Shown here: in pieces, positions 61,534 to 64,000 of the stretch
Layout: every line of letters begins with the position of its first letter
How positions within the stretch are numbered: the first letter of the stretch is position 1
Source of the DNA: JBBPZA01 sp963728925
Lineage (GTDB): Bacteria; Actinomycetota; Thermoleophilia; Solirubrobacterales; Solirubrobacteraceae
Direction of reading: 5' to 3'
DNA length: 64,000 nt
Assembly: GCA_963728925.1 (NCBI GenBank)
Contig: CAVSMB010000035.1
Coordinates: forward strand, 1 to 64,000
Notes under the pieces: generated by a model
The model's input: only the letters and a program-made list of their open reading frames with translations
Told to the model about the DNA's origin: nothing
The model's database searches: none
Translations under genes and position numbers: made by a program

Positions 61534-63003
61534 CTACATGAACTCCAGCTCGACCTTGCGGGGCCGGCGGCCGGCCTGCGCCACGGTGAAGGTCGCGGTC
61601 TGCCCGCTCGCGAAGCTCTCGACGGCCGAGCAGTAGTCGGGCAGCGAGCCGTTCAGCCGACGGCCGTCGACGGCGGTGATCGAGCGGTCGACCCCGTCGC
61701 CGAACCCGGCGCGGTCGGCGGGCGAGCCGGGGATCGCCTCGACGGTGTGCATCCCGGGCGGCAGCCCGGCGGCCGCGAGCTCCCGCGGCGTCGCGGGCTC
61801 GAGGCCGAAGCCGGCGTCGGCGATCGAGCGCCCGCGGCGAAGCTTCGCGGTGACCTCCTTGATGCGGTCGACGCCGATGGCGTAGCCCTGGCCCTGGATG
61901 GTGCGACCGTCGACCAGGTCGAGGCCCGCGGTGTTCATCCCGACGAGCCGCGACCGGAAGTCGACGAGCGGCCCGCCCGAGTTGCCGGGGTTGATCGCGG
62001 CGTCGGTCTGGATGACGTTGGGGAGATCCGGGACGTCCAGCGCACCGCGGTACTGGGTGCGCACCACGGAGACCACACCGGCCGTCGAGGTCAGGTTGTC
62101 CTGCTCGGACGCGTTGACGGGAAAGCCGACGGCGATCACGCCCTGGCCAGGCTTGAGCGTGCGCTGAGAGCCGAGGGCCATCGTGCGCAGGCCCGTTCGG
62201 TCGGCCAGCTTCAGCACCGCCTGGTCCTCGCAGGGGGCCGCGGCCACGAAGCTCGCGGCGCGGCGCTCGTCGTCGACGCCGACCGACCAGGAGTCGCCGC
62301 CGTTGACGACGTGGGCGTTGGTGACGATCAGCCCCTGCCGGGAATCCAGCACCCAGCCGCTTCCGCTCGCGAGGTCCTCGCCGCCCTGTCGCGTCGTCAC
62401 GAGCACGGTCGAGGGGGTGACCGACGCGACGGTGGCCTCCGTGCTCGGCAGCGCGGGCGCCGCTGCATCGCTGCCCTTGAGCGAGCCGGTGGCGAGGAGC
62501 ACCACGAAGGCGCCGACCACGACGACGGCCAGGCCGACGGCGCAGGCCGCGAGGACGTTGGCGCGGGTGACCGAGCGCCGGAGCCGCAGCCGCTCGATCA
62601 CGGACGCGCTCGGGGGCGGCGGTGGCAGCGGGAGGGGGCCGCTGGGCGGGGCCGCCAAAGCGGCGGGCGGGGCGACGGCCGGCACGCTCGGCTCGGCCGG
62701 CGCCCCACCGGGCGGCCCGCTCGCGACGAGCGTCGTGTCGCCGAAGCGCACGATCTCGCCGCCGCGAAGGACGACCGGCCCCGAGATGCGGCGGCCGTCG
62801 ACGTAGGTGCCGTTGGTCGACCCCAGGTCGGTGAGGACCAGCGTCCCGTCAGGACGCGGCTCGAGCGTCGCGTGGCGCCGCGAGACCTCGGTGTCGCCGC
62901 GCAGGACGATGTCCGCGCCGCCGTCGCGGCCGACCACGAAGCTGCGGCCGCTGACGTCGATGGTCCGGCCCGCGTGCTCCCCCGTCTCGTAACGCAGCCT
63001 CAT
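61534..63003 (-). CDS. FHA-trypsin-PDZ membrane serine protease
   Basis: A 489-aa protein from ATG 63003. The N-terminal cytosolic FHA domain (about 1-95) has SFVVGRDGGADIVLRGDTEV, SRRHATL and DLGSTNGTYVDGRRI, for phosphothreonine binding. A Pro-rich linker and one TM helix (ANVLAACAVGLAVVVVGAFV, about 170) follow. Next comes an HtrA-like trypsin domain with His in LIVTNAHVVNGG, Asp in CEDQAVLKLADR and Ser in INPGNSGGPLVDF, then a C-terminal PDZ (LPPGMHTVEAIPGSPADRAG). The protease would lie outside the membrane and be controlled from inside by Ser/Thr kinase signals. It sits between rpoB and rplL on the same strand. Confidence 0.93.
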   Translation of the reverse strand: MRLRYETGEHAGRTIDVSGRSFVVGRDGGADIVLRGDTEVSRRHATLEPRPDGTLVLTDLGSTNGTYVDGRRISGPVVLRGGEIVRFGDTTLVASGPPGGAPAEPSVPAVAPPAALAAPPSGPLPLPPPPPSASVIERLRLRRSVTRANVLAACAVGLAVVVVGAFVVLLATGSLKGSDAAAPALPSTEATVASVTPSTVLVTTRQGGEDLASGSGWVLDSRQGLIVTNAHVVNGGDSWSVGVDDERRAASFVAAAPCEDQAVLKLADRTGLRTMALGSQRTLKPGQGVIAVGFPVNASEQDNLTSTAGVVSVVRTQYRGALDVPDLPNVIQTDAAINPGNSGGPLVDFRSRLVGMNTAGLDLVDGRTIQGQGYAIGVDRIKEVTAKLRRGRSIADAGFGLEPATPRELAAAGLPPGMHTVEAIPGSPADRAGFGDGVDRSITAVDGRRLNGSLPDYCSAVESFASGQTATFTVAQAGRRPRKVELEFM

Positions 63004-63055
63004 GGCGAACGGCGGCGAACCTACCGGCCGCCGCCGTCCGCCCGGCTCGCTCGTG

Positions 63056-63439
63056 TTACTTGACCTCGACGCTCGCGCCGGCCTCTTCGAGGTCGGCTCT
63101 GAGCTTGTCGGCCTCCTCGCGCTCGAGGCCCTCCTTGACCGGCCTGGGCGCCTCGTCGACGAGCGCCTTGGCCTCCTTGAGGCCGAGGCCGGTCGCCGCG
63201 CGGACGACCTTGATGACCTGGATCTTCTTCTCCCCGGGGCCGGTGAGGACGACGTCGAAGGCCGACTGCTCCTCGGCCTCGCCGTCACCGTCCGCGCCCG
63301 CGCCGGCGGCCGGGGCCGCAGCGGCCACGGCGGTCGCCGAGACGCCGAACTCCTCCTCGAGCGCCTTGATGCGCTCGGACAGCTCGAGCACCGAGATGCC
63401 CTTCAGCTCGTCGATCCACTCCTGGGTGCTGGTTGCCAT
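63056..63439 (-). CDS. rplL: 50S ribosomal protein L7/L12
   Basis: A 127-aa stalk protein. N-terminal dimerisation domain MATSTQEWIDELKGISVLEL, an Ala/Gly hinge (AAAPAAGAGADGDGEAEE), and C-terminal factor-binding domain KKIQVIKVVRAATGLGLKEA and KALVDEAPRPVKEGL. It follows rplJ by 4 bp. rpoB is not next: the protease gene intervenes. Confidence 0.98.
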   Translation of the reverse strand: MATSTQEWIDELKGISVLELSERIKALEEEFGVSATAVAAAAPAAGAGADGDGEAEEQSAFDVVLTGPGEKKIQVIKVVRAATGLGLKEAKALVDEAPRPVKEGLEREEADKLRADLEEAGASVEVK

Positions 63440-63443
63440 GCGT

Positions 63444-64000
63444 CTACTCCTTGCTCTCCGTCGAATCGTCAGAAATCTCGTCCGCCGTGGCGGCCTCGGC
63501 CGCCGGGGCCTCCTCGGCCGCCGGGGCCTCCTCGGCCGCCGGGGCCTCCTCGGCCGCCGGGGCCTCCTCGGCCACGGCCGCGGTCTGCGCCGCATCGGCC
63601 TCTCCCGCGCTCGGCGCCGGCTCGGCGGCCGCCGCGGGTGGCTCGCCCGCCGGCACCTCGCCACTCTCCTTCTTCTCCTGCACCTGGCCGAGCGCGATGG
63701 CCAGGCCCGAGACCAGCGCGCCGAGGCCGCGAACGAGGCCGGTCAGCGGCGACGCGACCGTCCCCACGAACTGCGCCTGCAGGAGCTCGCGGGCCGGAAG
63801 GCGCGCGATGGACTGCAGCTCCTCCGAGGTCAAGGCCTGGCCGTCGAGCACGCCGCCCTTGAAGGGCAGCAGCCCGCCCGCCCGGCGCCCGAAGTCGCTG
63901 AGCGCCTTCGCCGCGACCGCAGCGTCGCCGCGCACGAAGGTGAACGCGGTCGGGCCCTCGAGCAGCTCGCGCAGCGACGCGGCGCCGGCCTGGTCGGCCG
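63444..64000 (-). CDS. rplJ: 50S ribosomal protein L10 (5' part outside window)
   Basis: The C-terminal 185 residues of L10 are seen; the start lies past base 64000. Conserved LRELLEGPTAFTFVRGDAAV and ARLPARELLQAQFVGTVASP with helix 8-type stalk-binding region LVSGLAIALGQVQEKKE. After it come about 80 extra residues, Ala/Glu/Pro-rich, with four repeats around EEAPAA. Normal L10 ends soon after the L12-binding helix. Confidence 0.95.
   Translation of the reverse strand, partial: ADQAGAASLRELLEGPTAFTFVRGDAAVAAKALSDFGRRAGGLLPFKGGVLDGQALTSEELQSIARLPARELLQAQFVGTVASPLTGLVRGLGALVSGLAIALGQVQEKKESGEVPAGEPPAAAAEPAPSAGEADAAQTAAVAEEAPAAEEAPAAEEAPAAEEAPAAEAATADEISDDSTESKE
63505..63573. repeat. 18-bp tandem repeat in rplJ tail
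   Basis: Three perfect 18-bp units and a 15-bp partial fourth, each encoding six residues of the EEAPAA type. Similar in character to the repeat in rpsQ. Confidence 0.95.

Overview
The window is high-GC bacterial DNA. It carries the conserved actinobacterial S10-spc-alpha ribosomal operon and the str and rpoBC operons, with zinc-binding (C+) forms of S4, S14 and L36, heavy GTG start use, and start/stop overlaps between most neighbouring genes. Actinomycetota is well supported. A deep-branching group such as Thermoleophilia/Solirubrobacterales is my inference from the unusual ribosomal-protein extensions and gene order, not something the sequence proves.

Bases 1-11.7 kb are a nest of mobile elements. 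Two copies of one Mu/Tn7-like transposon lie in opposite orientation, tail to tail. Copy A (1-2105) is cut by the window edge. Copy B (4155-10364) is complete, with TGTTGA ends, 27-bp imperfect inverted repeats and a TCTGT 5-bp target duplication. Copy B encodes, in order, a zinc-ribbon/HTH protein, a D171/D233/E269 integrase-core transposase with an Asp-Gly microsatellite tail, an ExeA/TniB-like AAA+ ATPase, and a DUF3987-like ATPase with a winged-helix-like end. The last three are joined by ATGA overlaps. An IS1380-family element (5850-7662, duplication TCTGA) splits the copy B ATPase. An IS66-family element (2684-4144, duplication CCTTATCT) sits against the end of copy B. An eroded IS110-type transposase was the target of copy A, and a second IS110 gene with one in-frame TGA closes the island.

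Bases 12-23.4 kb are an accessory region: tandem universal stress protein, a broken and an intact NarL-type response regulator, an ABC exporter pair, an NDH-2/SQR-like flavoprotein with an SRPBCC protein, an esterase, a frameshifted matrixin protease, a MazE/MazF-type pair with a frameshifted toxin, truA, and a sugar-dehydrogenase remnant. Many genes here are broken.

Bases 23.4-40 kb hold rplQ-rpoA-rpsD-rpsK-rpsM-rpmJ-map-adk-secY-rplO-rpmD-rpsE-rplR-rplF-rpsH-rpsN-rplE-rplX-rplN-rpsQ-rpmC-rplP-rpsC-rplV-rpsS-rplB-rplW-rplD-rplC-rpsJ, all on the minus strand. infA is missing from its usual place between map and rpmJ. S17, L22 and S3 carry very large low-complexity extensions. A 170-bp palindrome-bounded segment lies between rplO and secY. 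Bases 40-45.2 kb are the str operon (tuf, fusA, rpsG, rpsL), interrupted by an opposite-strand membrane gene.

Bases 45.4-53.4 kb separate rpsL from rpoC. They hold a PucR-type regulator, a class III aminotransferase, alanine dehydrogenase and a saccharopine-dehydrogenase-like protein, which suggests an amine or amino-acid catabolic module in which alanine is recycled to pyruvate. A DMT-type membrane protein and two frameshifted hydrolase genes follow. Bases 53.5-64 kb hold rpoC, rpoB, an FHA-trypsin-PDZ membrane protease inserted between rpoB and rplL, then rplL and the 3' part of rplJ. No tRNA, rRNA or CRISPR array was seen.
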